A DNA stretch of 64,000 nt from Flavobacteriales bacterium (GTDB lineage Bacteria > Bacteroidota > Bacteroidia > Flavobacteriales_E > Vicingaceae): the NCBI GenBank assembly GCA_002401955.1, contig NVUQ01000009.1, positions 20,847 through 84,846 of the forward strand, read 5' to 3'. The notes below the pieces were generated by a model that was not told where the DNA came from, searched no databases, and saw only the letters and a program-made list of their open reading frames with translations. This document shows, piece after piece, positions 15,115 through 24,969 of the stretch. The position numbers were made by a program, and so were the translations under genes. The stretch's first letter is position 1. The number at the start of each line of letters is the position of its first letter.

Positions 15115-17256
15115 ATGTCTAAGAAGAAAAAAAATAAAAAGTCGAGAAAATCAGGTTCATTTAAACACGATTTGTTGCAACAAATAATTACTGTTTTTGA
15201 TAAAAATCCTAGTAAATCTTTTAACTACAAACAACTAAGTAGTGCTTTTGGTTTTAAAGATATGGCTAACAAAAAGCTCGTTACCATTATCCTTTTAGAA
15301 CTAGTTGACCAAGGAAAATTAAGAGAAACACAAAGAGGAAAGTTCTGCTTAAACGAATCTGAAAATTTTATTGAAGGCAAGGTTGATATGACCTCTCGTG
15401 GTGCTGCATACATTGTTGTAGAAGGAAACGAAAAAGATATTTACATCCATCCAAGAAATACAAACACAGCTCTTAATGGAGATATTGTTAAAGTGAGTAT
15501 TTTCTCAGGAAAACACAGCAAAAAAACAGAAGGAGAAGTAGTTGAAGTGGTTGAAAGACATCAAACCGAATTTGTAGGAGTTATACAAAAGTCTCAAAAC
15601 TTCTCTTTTGTTATTGTAGATAGTACAAGAATGCCTGTAGATATTTTTATATCGAATGATAAATTAAAAAATGCCAATGATGGGGATAAAGTTATTGCTA
15701 AGATTACCGAATGGCCACTAGATAAAAAAAATCCATTTGGAAAAGTACTTGAGGTTTTAGGAAAACCTGGTGAAAACGAAACAGAAATGCATGCTATTTT
15801 AGCGGAATTTGGTTTGCCTTATGAATTTAATCCTAAAATAGAAAAAGCAGCACAAGATTTAGATTTAGAAATTACTCCTCAAGAAATTAAAAAGAGAAGA
15901 GATTTTAGAACAACAACTACATTTACAATAGACCCTAAAGATGCTAAAGATTTTGATGATGCCTTATCTCTTAAAAAATTAGACAACGGAAATTGGGAAA
16001 TAGGAATTCATATTGCTGATGTTTCTCATTATATACAAGCTGGTTCAGCTTTAGATAACGAAGCTTACAAAAGAGCCACATCAGTTTATTTAGTGGACAG
16101 AGTTGTACCTATGTTGCCAGAAATATTATCGAACCAAGCATGCTCTTTAAGGCCACATGAAACAAAGCTATGTTTTGCCGCTGTTTTTGAATTGGATGAA
16201 AAAGCAAACGTCATCAACGAATGGTTTGGACGAACAGTTATTTTTTCTGACCGAAGATTTACTTATGAAGAGGCTCAAGAACGAATAGAAAACAAAGAAG
16301 GAGATTTAGTTGAAGAAATTTTACAACTCGATAAATTAGCCAAACTTCTACGTAAAGAAAGGTTTAAAAAAGGTTCTATTGCTTTTGATAGGGTTGAAGT
16401 TAAATTTCAATTGGATTTAGAGGGAACTCCTATGGGAGTTTATTTTAAAGAAAGTAAAGATGCCAACAAACTGATAGAAGAATTTATGCTCCTTGCCAAT
16501 AAGCGCGTTGCCGAATTTATTGGCAAACCACAAAAAGGAGAAAAAGCAAAAACTTTTGTTTATAGAATACATGATGAACCCAATCAAGAAAAACTACTGT
16601 CACTATCCAACTTTGTAAAGAAATTTGGTTACGATTTAAAAACGGAAGAAAAAGAAGTTGCCCACTCAATAAATGACTTATTAAAAAAGGTGCAAGGCAC
16701 CAATGAAGAAGATATGATTGAGCAATTAACCATTAGAACAATGGCTAAAGCAGTTTATTCTTCCAACAACATTGGGCATTACGGGTTGGCCTTTAACCAT
16801 TATTCTCATTTTACATCCCCTATAAGAAGATATCCTGATGTAATGGTACACCGTTTATTACAACATTATTTAGATGGTGGCTCTTCTGCCAATCAAAGAG
16901 AAATTGAAGACCAATGCAAGCATTCTTCTAAAATGGAAATTGCTGCAACAGAAGCTGAAAGAACATCAATAAAATATAAACAAGTAGAGTTTTTGCAAGA
17001 TAAGATTGGTGAAGTTTTTGATGGGGTTATCTCTGGAGTTAGTGAATGGGGATTATACGTTCAAATAGTCGATAATATGTGTGAAGGAATGGTAAAACTA
17101 AGTGATATTGAAGGAGATTATTATACTTATGACGCTCCTAATTATTGTGCCCGCGGAAACAATACCGGCCAAGAATATCGAATGGGTGATGAAGTAAGAA
17201 TAAAAATTAAACGTGCCGACTTAGTAAAAAAACAACTCGATTTTGAATTGGTGTAA
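15115..17256 (+). CDS. rnr: Ribonuclease R
   Basis: 713 residues, normal for this 3'-5' exoribonuclease of the RNase II/R family. Order: Lys/Arg-rich N-terminus (MSKKKKNKKSRK), winged-helix region (about 20-80), cold-shock OB domains (to about 235), catalytic RNB domain with IDPKDAKDFDDALSL (the Asp residues that bind the catalytic metals) and the RNB signature HYSHFTSPIRRYPDVMVHRL, and a C-terminal S1 domain (VFDGVISGVSEWGLYVQIV). It degrades structured RNA in mRNA and rRNA turnover. Oddity: about 100 bases of its 3' end recur at 18381-18482, beyond the next gene. Confidence 0.95.
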   Translation: MSKKKKNKKSRKSGSFKHDLLQQIITVFDKNPSKSFNYKQLSSAFGFKDMANKKLVTIILLELVDQGKLRETQRGKFCLNESENFIEGKVDMTSRGAAYIVVEGNEKDIYIHPRNTNTALNGDIVKVSIFSGKHSKKTEGEVVEVVERHQTEFVGVIQKSQNFSFVIVDSTRMPVDIFISNDKLKNANDGDKVIAKITEWPLDKKNPFGKVLEVLGKPGENETEMHAILAEFGLPYEFNPKIEKAAQDLDLEITPQEIKKRRDFRTTTTFTIDPKDAKDFDDALSLKKLDNGNWEIGIHIADVSHYIQAGSALDNEAYKRATSVYLVDRVVPMLPEILSNQACSLRPHETKLCFAAVFELDEKANVINEWFGRTVIFSDRRFTYEEAQERIENKEGDLVEEILQLDKLAKLLRKERFKKGSIAFDRVEVKFQLDLEGTPMGVYFKESKDANKLIEEFMLLANKRVAEFIGKPQKGEKAKTFVYRIHDEPNQEKLLSLSNFVKKFGYDLKTEEKEVAHSINDLLKKVQGTNEEDMIEQLTIRTMAKAVYSSNNIGHYGLAFNHYSHFTSPIRRYPDVMVHRLLQHYLDGGSSANQREIEDQCKHSSKMEIAATEAERTSIKYKQVEFLQDKIGEVFDGVISGVSEWGLYVQIVDNMCEGMVKLSDIEGDYYTYDAPNYCARGNNTGQEYRMGDEVRIKIKRADLVKKQLDFELV

Positions 17257-17262
17257 AAACTC
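17144..17262 (+). repeat. Direct repeat, copy 1 (rnr 3' end)
   Basis: This stretch of the rnr 3' end, including the stop codon, recurs at 18381-18482. The copies share long identical blocks such as AATGGGTGATGAAGTAAGAA. They differ by a few substitutions and a 13-base gap (GCCAAGAATATCG present only here). The two copies bracket the WG-repeat gene. Confidence 0.9.
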
Positions 17263-17290
17263 TTTTTTTGTTAAAAAATTAAACCACATT

Positions 17291-18320
17291 ATGAAAACGT
17301 TAATTACCATCGCATTAAGTTTATTAGTAGCTACTGGATCCTTGGCTCAAACATATTTAACTCAAGCAAGACCTGCTGACAAAAAAGAATGGGGATATAT
17401 GAACGAGAAAGGAGAATGGATTATTGAGCCAAAGTATAGAAAATGTTTTAAATTCTCTGAAGGTTATGCTCCAATCTATGAAGGAAAAAAATTCTTCTTT
17501 ATCAATCCTAAAGGAGAAACATTAAAGACTGAGGTTGAAAATTTTAAACTTTTCAATGTTTTCGGAATTGGAATGCAAGGATTTTCTAACGGTATGGTTG
17601 CTATCTTGTCCCAAAAAAAATGGGGTTACCTGAATACTGATGGTAAATTAGCTATTGATTTGAAATATGACAAAGCACTAAAGTTTGATGAGGGCTTTGC
17701 TGTTGTTCGTAAAAATGAGGACTTCTTTGTTATTAATAAAACTGGAGATGAATTTCCTATTAATGGAGCTGTTGATGTCAAAAACTTTTCCGAAGGACTA
17801 GCTCCATATAGAGCTACTAATAAAATGTTTGGTTTTATAGGAACTGATGGGAAAGAAATCATAAAAGCAGAATTTACAAGTGTCGGTTACTTTTCTGAAG
17901 GATTAGCATGGGCGAAAACAATAGACAAGAAAATAGGTTTTATTAATGAAAAAGGAGAATGGGTTATTAAACCAACATTCTTAGCTGCAAAAGATTTTGA
18001 ATCTGTGAGTGGCCTCGCGATGGTAAAAGATGGCGAAAACTGGGTCTATACAAACAAAACTGGAAAACTTTTAACCATCTCTTCTGACCGTCCCAAAAAG
18101 TTTGAAAATGGTTTTGCAAAAGGAATCAAAGGAGACAAATGGGGATTCTACAATAAACAAGGCGATGGGCATAGAGGCTAAATTTGACGGTTTAAGGTCG
18201 TTTAAAAACGGTTTTGCAGCAGCAAAAAAAGGAGGCAAATGGGGCTTAATTAATGAAGTAGGAGAATGGATTGTTGAACCAACTTTAGGTGGGATAAAAG
18301 ATGTGGAATTAGTTAAGTAA
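17291..18320 (+). pseudogene. WG-repeat secreted protein, frameshifted near its 3' end
   Basis: Signal peptide (MKTLITIALSLLVATGSLAQ) followed by WG repeats of ~45 residues: WGYMNEKGEWIIEPKY, WGYLNTDGKLAIDLKY, FGFIGTDGKEIIKAEF and more. ATG 17291 is chosen over the in-frame upstream extension because it starts the signal peptide. In frame the protein stops at 18181 (ending KQGDGHRG), but the neighbouring frame continues from about 18165 with FDGLRSFKNGFAAAKKGG, another WG repeat and VELVK, ending at 18320. A 1-2 base indel near 18162-18166 broke it. WG proteins are envelope or surface proteins of unknown function. Flanked by rnr 3'-end repeats. Confidence 0.85.
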
Positions 18321-18380
18321 TTACCAAAAAAATCTTCCTTAAAAAAATGCACTTAATTTGCCTAAATTCTAACATAAACT

Positions 18381-18482
18381 ATTGTGCTCGAGGAAACGAT
18401 ACCGAATGGGTGATGAAGTAAGAATAAAAATTAAACGTGCCGACTTAGTAAAAAAACAACTCGATTTAAAATTGGTTTAAAA
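18381..18482 (+). repeat. Direct repeat, copy 2 (truncated rnr 3' end) and following gap
   Basis: An out-of-place, slightly diverged copy of the end of rnr, including codons for RADLVKKQLD and a stop. It carries a 13-base deletion relative to the real gene and cannot be functional. The remaining gap to the next gene (18483-18796) holds no ORF, hairpin or clear promoter that I can support. Confidence 0.9.
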
Positions 18483-18796
18483 TTTCTTCTTAAATAGTAA
18501 GAACTCTCAAACTCTTTCCTCTTAGTATAAAAATAGCTTTACGAAAAAGGCAATAAGAAAGAGAAGAATTCTGCTCTAACCAAAAAAAATATCCCCCTTT
18601 TATTTTCTAGAATAAGCATTCTAACTTTAGCTTAAGATTTGATTTTCATGTATAAACGTGAAATTTTAAAGTTAAAAATTACTCAGTTTTGTGCAAAATT
18701 AAGCTGCTTTGTTAAAGATTTATCAGTATGCCCGCAACTTTATAAAGCAACCTAACAAATCTGTTTACGTCTAAAAAGAAACAAGAATATAATTTT

Positions 18797-21700
18797 ATGG
18801 GTTTTAGATTACTAATCATACTTTGTTTGTTCGGAATTCACAACTATTCCTTAGGACAAAACTTTACTGTAACCACTACCAATGATGCGGTAGATGCCAA
18901 TCCTGGGAATGGGGTATGTGATGACGGGGCAGGGAATTGCACCTTAAGAGCAGCTATTCAAGAAAGTAATGCATTAGGAGGGTCTCACACCATTACTTTA
19001 GGTGCAGGGTCTCACACATTAACCATTGTTGGTATTGGTGAGGATGCGTGTGCTTCAGGAGATTTAGATGTAACAGCTGATATTATAATTAATGGGGTAA
19101 CTACATTAACCTCTATTATTGATATTGATAGTTTAGATCGAGTTTTTCATATTTTACCAGTTGGAAATTTATCAATTTCTAATTCAACAATTAAACGAGG
19201 ATACAGTTCTGGAGGTCATGGCGGAGGTTTTTTAAATGAAGGAACACTTACGATTACCTATAGCCATGTTACAGAAAATATAGCAACTCTACCAGACGGT
19301 GCATTTTATTCTGGAGGATTTGGGGGTGGTATTGCTAATTATGGGACATTAACAATATCTAATTCTACATTGTTTTTAAATGAAGCAATTGGAGGAAGAG
19401 GGGTTAATGGCCAAGATGGTGGTGGTGGAAGCGGAAGTGCCCCAGGTTTTGGAGGAGCAATTTACAATGACTTAACTGGAATAATCACATTAACAAACTC
19501 TACTATTTCAGATAATAATGCTCGTGGCGGAATGTTTTCTGGAGGAGCAGCCAATAACGGAAATTGGAGTGTAGCTGGAAAGCAAGGTGCAGGACCAAAC
19601 GGGGGAGCTGGAGGAGCAGCTGGTGCTGGAGCAGGAGGAAATGGAGGGGATTACTCTGGTGGTGGTGGTGGTGGAAGTAGTTCTAACCCAGGTGGTCCAG
19701 GCGGATTAGGAGGGTATGGAGCAGGTGGTGGTGGTCATGGAGCACAAAGTGGTGGTGGCACTTCTGCAGCAGGAGCACTTGGAGGTTTTGGAGGTGGGCA
19801 AGGAAATGGATCTTGCTGTTCTTCTGGAGGAGGTGGTGGTGCTGGTGCTGGTTTAGGTGGTGCTATTTTTAATAATGGAGGAAACATAACTACAACCAAT
19901 GTAACCATTGCATTTAATAATGCATATGGAGGCCAAGGCGCATCACTTAATAATACAGGAGGTTGGGCAAGAGGAGGAACGCCTGGTTCTGGATTTGGTG
20001 GTGGAGTTTTTAATAGAAGTGGTACAGTTGATTTAAATAATACATTATTAGCCAACAATCAAACTTTTAATAATATTGAGAATTCTAACCTAGTAGGAAA
20101 TGCCACTAATGAAGAACTTTATGGTAGTTATACTTCTACAAACGGACATAATTTAGTTTATAATATTGGTGCTGGCACTTTAGGTGGAAATACTACTGGT
20201 AACATTGTTGGACAAGACCCTATTATTTTCCCATTAGCAAATAATGGCGGCTTAACTTACACTATTAAAATTGCAGTTTGTCCAAACAGCCCTGCTCTGG
20301 ATGCGGCCCTGGATGCGATTGCACCAGCTCTTGATCAAAGAGGTTTTCCACGAATAAACGTATACGGAGGGCCTAATCTTACTGATATTGGTGCTTTTGA
20401 ATCAGCAGATACTTTATTCTATATAGGTGGTACTGTTGTTGATATCTGCCAAGGAGCTAATAATGGACAAGCAACTGTTAATCCTATAGGTGGAAACACT
20501 CCTTTTACTTTTTTATGGGATGTTAATGCTGCAAATCAAACAACCCAAACCGCAACCAATTTAGGGGTAGGAAATTATACTGTTACTGTTACAGACTCTA
20601 ATGGTTGCTCCAAGGATACAACTTTTACTATAACACAACAGCTTGCTGCAACTAGTGCCGACACTCAGGTAGCTTGTAACACATACAACTGGATAGATGG
20701 AAATAATTATATCGCAAGTAATAATACAGCTACTCACACTATAATTGGTGGCTCTTATACAGGCTGCGACAGTATCGTAACTCTTAACTTAACGATTAGT
20801 CCATCAGTTTATGGTACTGACACTCAAGTAGCTTGTGATAGTTACACTTGGGCGTTAAATTCAACAACTTATACAAGTAGCACTAATACGCCAACTGTTA
20901 CTTTAACCAATGCGGCCAATTGTGATTCTGTTGTAACACTTGATTTAACTATAAACAATTCCAATACAGGAACTGATGTACAAGTAGCTTGTGATACTTA
21001 TACGTGGCCATTAAATTCAACAACTTATACAAGCAGTACCAATACACCAACCGTTACATTAACCAATGCTGCTAATTGTGATTCTATTGTTACACTTGAT
21101 TTAACCATTAATAATAGTAATGCTGGAACCGATGTACAGGTAGCTTGTGATAGTTATATATGGCCTTTAAATGCAACAACTTATACCAGCAGTACCAATA
21201 CACCAACTGTTACTCTAACCAATGCCGCCAATTGTGATTCTGTAGTTACTTTGGATTTAACCATTAACAGCAGTAACGCTGGAACAGATGTGCAAATAGC
21301 TTGTGTTTCTTATACATGGCCATTAAATGCAACAACTTATACAAGCAGTACAAACACACCAACTGCTACCTTAACCAATGCCGCCAATTGTGATTCTATT
21401 GTAACACTTGATTTAACGATTACTACTTTCTCTCAAGGGACAGATCTGCAAGTGGCTTGTGATACTTACACATGGCCGTTAAATGCGACAACTTATACAG
21501 CCAATAACAATACCGCTACGCATAACATTGTGAACGGATCTGCTAATGGATGTGACTCTATTGTTTTATTAGATTTAACCATTAACAACTCTAATACAGG
21601 AACTGATGTGCAAGTAGCCTGTGATTCATACATTTGGATTGATGGAATCAACTATATCGCAAGTAACAGTACAGCCACCCACACTATAATTGGTGGTGCA

Positions 21701-22462
21701 GCTAATGGTTGTGATAGTATTGTCACCTTAGATTTAACTATTAACATAACTCCAACAGCAGATTCTCCAAACAACCTAGTAGCCTGTGATAGTTACACAC
21801 TACCAGCCTTAACTATAGGTAATTATTTTACTGCTCCTAACGGTGGTGGAACTGCTTTATTTGCTGGAGATATTATTACCACCGATAATACAATATTTAT
21901 TTATGCGGAAACAGGGACTACGCCTAACTGCTATAATGAAAATAACTTCACAATTTCTATCATTACCCCCCCTACTGTTAACCTAATTGAGGATACCACA
22001 ATTTGCTTAGACGAAACATTATTGTTAGTTCCTGAAAGCAATGTAAACGTAAGTTATTTGTGGCAAGACAATTCTACCAACAACGAATTTTTAGTGGAAG
22101 ATGAAGGTGTTTATTATGTTGAAGCAATACTAATACCTTGCCCTACTGTTAGAGATAGTATTACTATTAGTAAAAAAGACTGCGATTGCCATGTCTATTT
22201 ACCCAATTCTTTTACCCCAAATGACGATTCTAAAAATGACCTATTAAAAGCCGAATACACCTGTGAATTTAAATCTTTTAACTTTGCAATATACGATCGT
22301 TGGGGAGAGAAACTATTCGAAACAAATAATCCTGGAAATGGATGGGATGGTTATTTTAAAGGAGAATTAGTACCTACTGGAGTATATATTTGCAAAGTAA
22401 ATTATGAAGGTTCTGATAATATTTCTGTAAAAAAAGTAACTGGAGTAACACTAATAAAATAG
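18797..22462 (+). CDS. Large secreted adhesin-like protein, CSLREA-type domain, T9SS type B
   Basis: 1221 residues. Signal peptide (ending YSLGQ), then a CSLREA-like segment ([20 protein letters not shown]) leading a right-handed beta-helix region (about 40-460) with a very Gly-rich stretch (about 225-360). Next comes a SprB-like module ([15 protein letters not shown], 550-610), then eight ~45-residue repeats of the type [30 protein letters not shown] with paired Cys. The C-terminal ~90 residues are a gliding-motility-type (type B) T9SS sorting domain: [44 protein letters not shown]. Expected location: cell surface, as an adhesin or matrix protein (inference). No PorP/SprF gene is adjacent. 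Confidence 0.88.
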   Translation: MGFRLLIILCLFGIHNYSLGQNFTVTTTNDAVDANPGNGVCDDGAGNCTLRAAIQESNALGGSHTITLGAGSHTLTIVGIGEDACASGDLDVTADIIINGVTTLTSIIDIDSLDRVFHILPVGNLSISNSTIKRGYSSGGHGGGFLNEGTLTITYSHVTENIATLPDGAFYSGGFGGGIANYGTLTISNSTLFLNEAIGGRGVNGQDGGGGSGSAPGFGGAIYNDLTGIITLTNSTISDNNARGGMFSGGAANNGNWSVAGKQGAGPNGGAGGAAGAGAGGNGGDYSGGGGGGSSSNPGGPGGLGGYGAGGGGHGAQSGGGTSAAGALGGFGGGQGNGSCCSSGGGGGAGAGLGGAIFNNGGNITTTNVTIAFNNAYGGQGASLNNTGGWARGGTPGSGFGGGVFNRSGTVDLNNTLLANNQTFNNIENSNLVGNATNEELYGSYTSTNGHNLVYNIGAGTLGGNTTGNIVGQDPIIFPLANNGGLTYTIKIAVCPNSPALDAALDAIAPALDQRGFPRINVYGGPNLTDIGAFESADTLFYIGGTVVDICQGANNGQATVNPIGGNTPFTFLWDVNAANQTTQTATNLGVGNYTVTVTDSNGCSKDTTFTITQQLAATSADTQVACNTYNWIDGNNYIASNNTATHTIIGGSYTGCDSIVTLNLTISPSVYGTDTQVACDSYTWALNSTTYTSSTNTPTVTLTNAANCDSVVTLDLTINNSNTGTDVQVACDTYTWPLNSTTYTSSTNTPTVTLTNAANCDSIVTLDLTINNSNAGTDVQVACDSYIWPLNATTYTSSTNTPTVTLTNAANCDSVVTLDLTINSSNAGTDVQIACVSYTWPLNATTYTSSTNTPTATLTNAANCDSIVTLDLTITTFSQGTDLQVACDTYTWPLNATTYTANNNTATHNIVNGSANGCDSIVLLDLTINNSNTGTDVQVACDSYIWIDGINYIASNSTATHTIIGGAANGCDSIVTLDLTINITPTADSPNNLVACDSYTLPALTIGNYFTAPNGGGTALFAGDIITTDNTIFIYAETGTTPNCYNENNFTISIITPPTVNLIEDTTICLDETLLLVPESNVNVSYLWQDNSTNNEFLVEDEGVYYVEAILIPCPTVRDSITISKKDCDCHVYLPNSFTPNDDSKNDLLKAEYTCEFKSFNFAIYDRWGEKLFETNNPGNGWDGYFKGELVPTGVYICKVNYEGSDNISVKKVTGVTLIK

Positions 22463-22478
22463 TTTTATTTTAACGTTT

Positions 22479-22988
22479 CTATTTTGCTTTCTTATATAAT
22501 GGAACTGCCGAGCAAGCTTCACCAAACATTATACTCTTTGCATAAGCTTGAAGTTTTACCGTAAAATCTACAAAAACCGATTCTGGTATTGGATATTTAC
22601 CACACCCTTTTACAATGATAGTTGCGTCTTTAAACTGAGAAAAATCAATTGCAGAAAATACATCATTAAAAATAGTTTTTTCTAAATCTTCTTTATTGCC
22701 AAAAACTACCTTTTTAGCAAAAGGTTTAATATGCGAAGCAACCAGCATAAAAGCCCATAAAGGGACAATGGCATCAACCGAACAAATAATTCCAACATAT
22801 TTACGCTCATAAATTGTCCAATCATTATTCTTTAAAAACGTTCTAAAATCTTTTTCTATTAAAGCCAATTCATCCTTTAAACAAGCTGCCAAATCAAAAA
22901 CAACACGCTCTCCTTTGGGATAGTAGTCATCTAGGCTTACCTGTAATAAATTACTGTTTTCAACTCTATTTATAATTTCTTCTGCCAT
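22479..22988 (-). CDS. DUF2480 family protein
   Basis: About 169 residues from ATG 22988 (an in-frame GTG at 23003 would add five). The sequence EEIINRVENSNLLQVSLDDY, then GERVVFDLAACLKDE and VPLWAFMLVASHI, matches the Bacteroidetes-specific DUF2480 family, which is conserved, cytoplasmic and uncharacterised. A conserved VKGCGKYPIP segment lies near the C-terminus. A TAAGTTTG -7 box (23018-23025) fits a short leader and supports a start in this area. Convergent with the preceding adhesin gene (16 bases between stops) and divergent from the TPR-LuxR gene. Confidence 0.85.
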   Translation of the reverse strand: MAEEIINRVENSNLLQVSLDDYYPKGERVVFDLAACLKDELALIEKDFRTFLKNNDWTIYERKYVGIICSVDAIVPLWAFMLVASHIKPFAKKVVFGNKEDLEKTIFNDVFSAIDFSQFKDATIIVKGCGKYPIPESVFVDFTVKLQAYAKSIMFGEACSAVPLYKKAK

Positions 22989-23017
22989 AATCTCTTTCTT
23001 CACTATAATATTCCTTA

Positions 23018-23025
23018 CAAACTTA
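23018..23025 (-). promoter_or_regulatory. -7 box of the DUF2480 gene
   Basis: Minus-strand TAAGTTTG exactly matches TAnnTTTG. It gives a leader of about 25 bases to ATG 22988 or 10 to GTG 23003. Confidence 0.5.
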
Positions 23026-23060
23026 ATAAAACTTTAAATGTTATTTTTACGAATAATTTT

Positions 23061-24680
23061 ATGCGTCTATTATCTTTTCATATCATCATTTTTTGTTTTA
23101 TATCAACAAAAGTTATTGTTGCTCAAAACACTTCTGATACAAACGAAATAAAGAACTATGTAGAAAAAGCATTACAACTAAGTAATGAGGGAAAGCGTGA
23201 AGAGTCAATAAAGGAATCATTTAGGATTTTGTCTTTAGGGGTTGAATTATCCTTAAATGATAGCATTAACCTCTCTATCTCTCTTGCAGACAACTTAATG
23301 CATTTTGGCGATTATGATAATGCTATTACTTATGCAAAAAAAACAATTCATTTAAGATCTAAACTTAATAAAAAAGGAAAGATTGATTATCTGTATATGA
23401 TGCGTTTTTTTAATGCTACAAAGCAATATGATTCTACCATTTATTATATGAAATGTGGTGTAAATGAAATACTTTCTTTACCCGAGCATGATAAATACCT
23501 TTTAATAAGCACCTATAATAACATTGGTTTCACCTTTTATTTAAATGATCAATTAGATTCAGCAAAGGTATATTATAAAAAAGTAATCAATTTGGAAAAT
23601 GCGAAAGAAATATCTCCTCTTATTTATGGTATGGCAACAGGGAATTTAGGGCTTCTATATTATGACAACAAAGAATATAAGAGGGCGCTCGAAAAAATAA
23701 AAATAGATGCTAAGCTTACAAAAGGAAAAATTTGGCAATCGTACAACAACGCATTATTCCTTATGGCTAAATGTCATTATGAATTAAAAAATTATAACAT
23801 ATCAAAAGGGATATTAGTAAATTTATTTAGTGAACAAAAGCAAGATAAAACACAACTGCTTAAGGCATATCGATTTATGTCAAAGGTTAGTGATAAGTTA
23901 AATGATGACCGCACTTCCTCACGTTATTTAAACAAATACATTAAGTTAAATGATAGCCTTGTGAAAAATAAAAAACCAAATGAGGAGTTAGTTCGTCAAC
24001 TATCAAAAACAAAAGTTAATCTTATAAAAAGAGATTTAAAATTGGCTAATAACGAAGTTGAACTGATAAATAATAATTTGCTATTGAGCAAAGCCAAAGA
24101 GAAAGCACAACAATTAAAAAATCGAATTTACATCTTTGGTCTTTTCTTATCATTGTTTTTTATACTTATGTTATTGATCTATTTTAAAACCAGACAAAAA
24201 AAGAATCGTGCAATACGGCAGTTAGAAAAAGAGCTCTTAGAAGCTGAACTGAAGAACAAACAAAAAGATTTAAATAATGTAATTACTAATTTATCTTATA
24301 AAAGAAATTTTATTGATGAAGTACAACAAAAACTGAAAGACCTTAAACTTCAGCCTAAAGAAACCCTATTAGAAAGCTTAACGTTCTTAATTCGTGAATT
24401 TAACAATTATAAAAACGCAGATAAAAGTGTAGAGGTATTACAATCTGATATAGAAAATGTTAACCTTTCTTTCTTTGAAAATTTAGGCAATAAATTTCCT
24501 TTACTTACTGAAAATGAAAAAGAATTATGTAGCCTCTTGTTATTAAAACTATCCTCTAAAGACATTGCAAACATTAAAAATGTTACCCCAAACGCAATTA
24601 AAAAAGCACGCCAGCGCATTCGAAAAAAATTACCGATTAATAAAGATCAAGGAATTATAACTTTCCTTGAGGCTCTCTAA
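23061..24680 (+). CDS. TPR-containing membrane regulator with LuxR-type HTH
   Basis: 539 residues. Signal sequence (1-21), a TPR-like helical repeat region outside the cytoplasm (about 30-320, e.g. TYNNIGFTFYLNDQLDSAKVYY, GNLGLLYYDNKEYKRALEKI), one membrane helix (about 350-370, IFGLFLSLFFILMLLIYF), a cytoplasmic coiled coil (375-415, rich in Lys/Glu/Leu) and a C-terminal helix-turn-helix (LTENEKELCSLLLLKLSSK, then NVTPNAIKKARQRIRKKL). The architecture is common in Flavobacteriales and suggests a one-piece sensor linking an envelope signal to DNA binding. No kinase or receiver domain. Target genes unknown. Confidence 0.85.
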   Translation: MRLLSFHIIIFCFISTKVIVAQNTSDTNEIKNYVEKALQLSNEGKREESIKESFRILSLGVELSLNDSINLSISLADNLMHFGDYDNAITYAKKTIHLRSKLNKKGKIDYLYMMRFFNATKQYDSTIYYMKCGVNEILSLPEHDKYLLISTYNNIGFTFYLNDQLDSAKVYYKKVINLENAKEISPLIYGMATGNLGLLYYDNKEYKRALEKIKIDAKLTKGKIWQSYNNALFLMAKCHYELKNYNISKGILVNLFSEQKQDKTQLLKAYRFMSKVSDKLNDDRTSSRYLNKYIKLNDSLVKNKKPNEELVRQLSKTKVNLIKRDLKLANNEVELINNNLLLSKAKEKAQQLKNRIYIFGLFLSLFFILMLLIYFKTRQKKNRAIRQLEKELLEAELKNKQKDLNNVITNLSYKRNFIDEVQQKLKDLKLQPKETLLESLTFLIREFNNYKNADKSVEVLQSDIENVNLSFFENLGNKFPLLTENEKELCSLLLLKLSSKDIANIKNVTPNAIKKARQRIRKKLPINKDQGIITFLEAL

Positions 24681-24926
24681 TTATACCAATTTATTTCAAA
24701 ACACCCAACAATGGTTTTTGTATAATGCCGATTTGTAATCAAAGCCTTATAACACATGTTAAAACCCTCAAATTATAAAAGCAATAATTAAGAACCCCAC
24801 TCCTTTTAGAACAAAAGGCCAAAATTTAGTTTGTTCTTCAAGTAATTCTAAATATCACAACTAGAAAGATATTTATTATCCAAAATTACACCTCATAATT
24901 CTAGTCCTGTTTATATTATAATTTCT
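24681..24926. other. Intergenic gap upstream of the aldehyde dehydrogenase gene
   Basis: No ORF or strong terminator is seen. The first ~20 bases (TTATACCAATTTATTTCAAA) resemble the inverse of a sequence at 36645-36667, a short dispersed repeat. The promoter of the next gene lies at the right edge. Confidence 0.4.
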
Positions 24927-24935
24927 TAAATTTGC
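24927..24935 (+). promoter_or_regulatory. -7 box of the ALDH7-type gene
   Basis: TAAATTTGC is an exact TAnnTTTGC element 34 bases before the ATG at 24970. The -33 region (TGTTTA) is only a loose match. Confidence 0.55.
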
Positions 24936-24969
24936 AACCGATTTAAATTTAAACCAAAAAAATTTAACA

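Noticed and set aside
17243..17290. Longer N-terminus for the WG-repeat gene overlapping rnr
   Set aside because: The ATG at 17291 begins a textbook signal peptide; the extension would bury it.
19735..20058. Minus-strand Pro-rich ORF in the adhesin at 18797
   Set aside because: It is the complement of Gly-rich codons (GGT/GGA runs) of the real gene.
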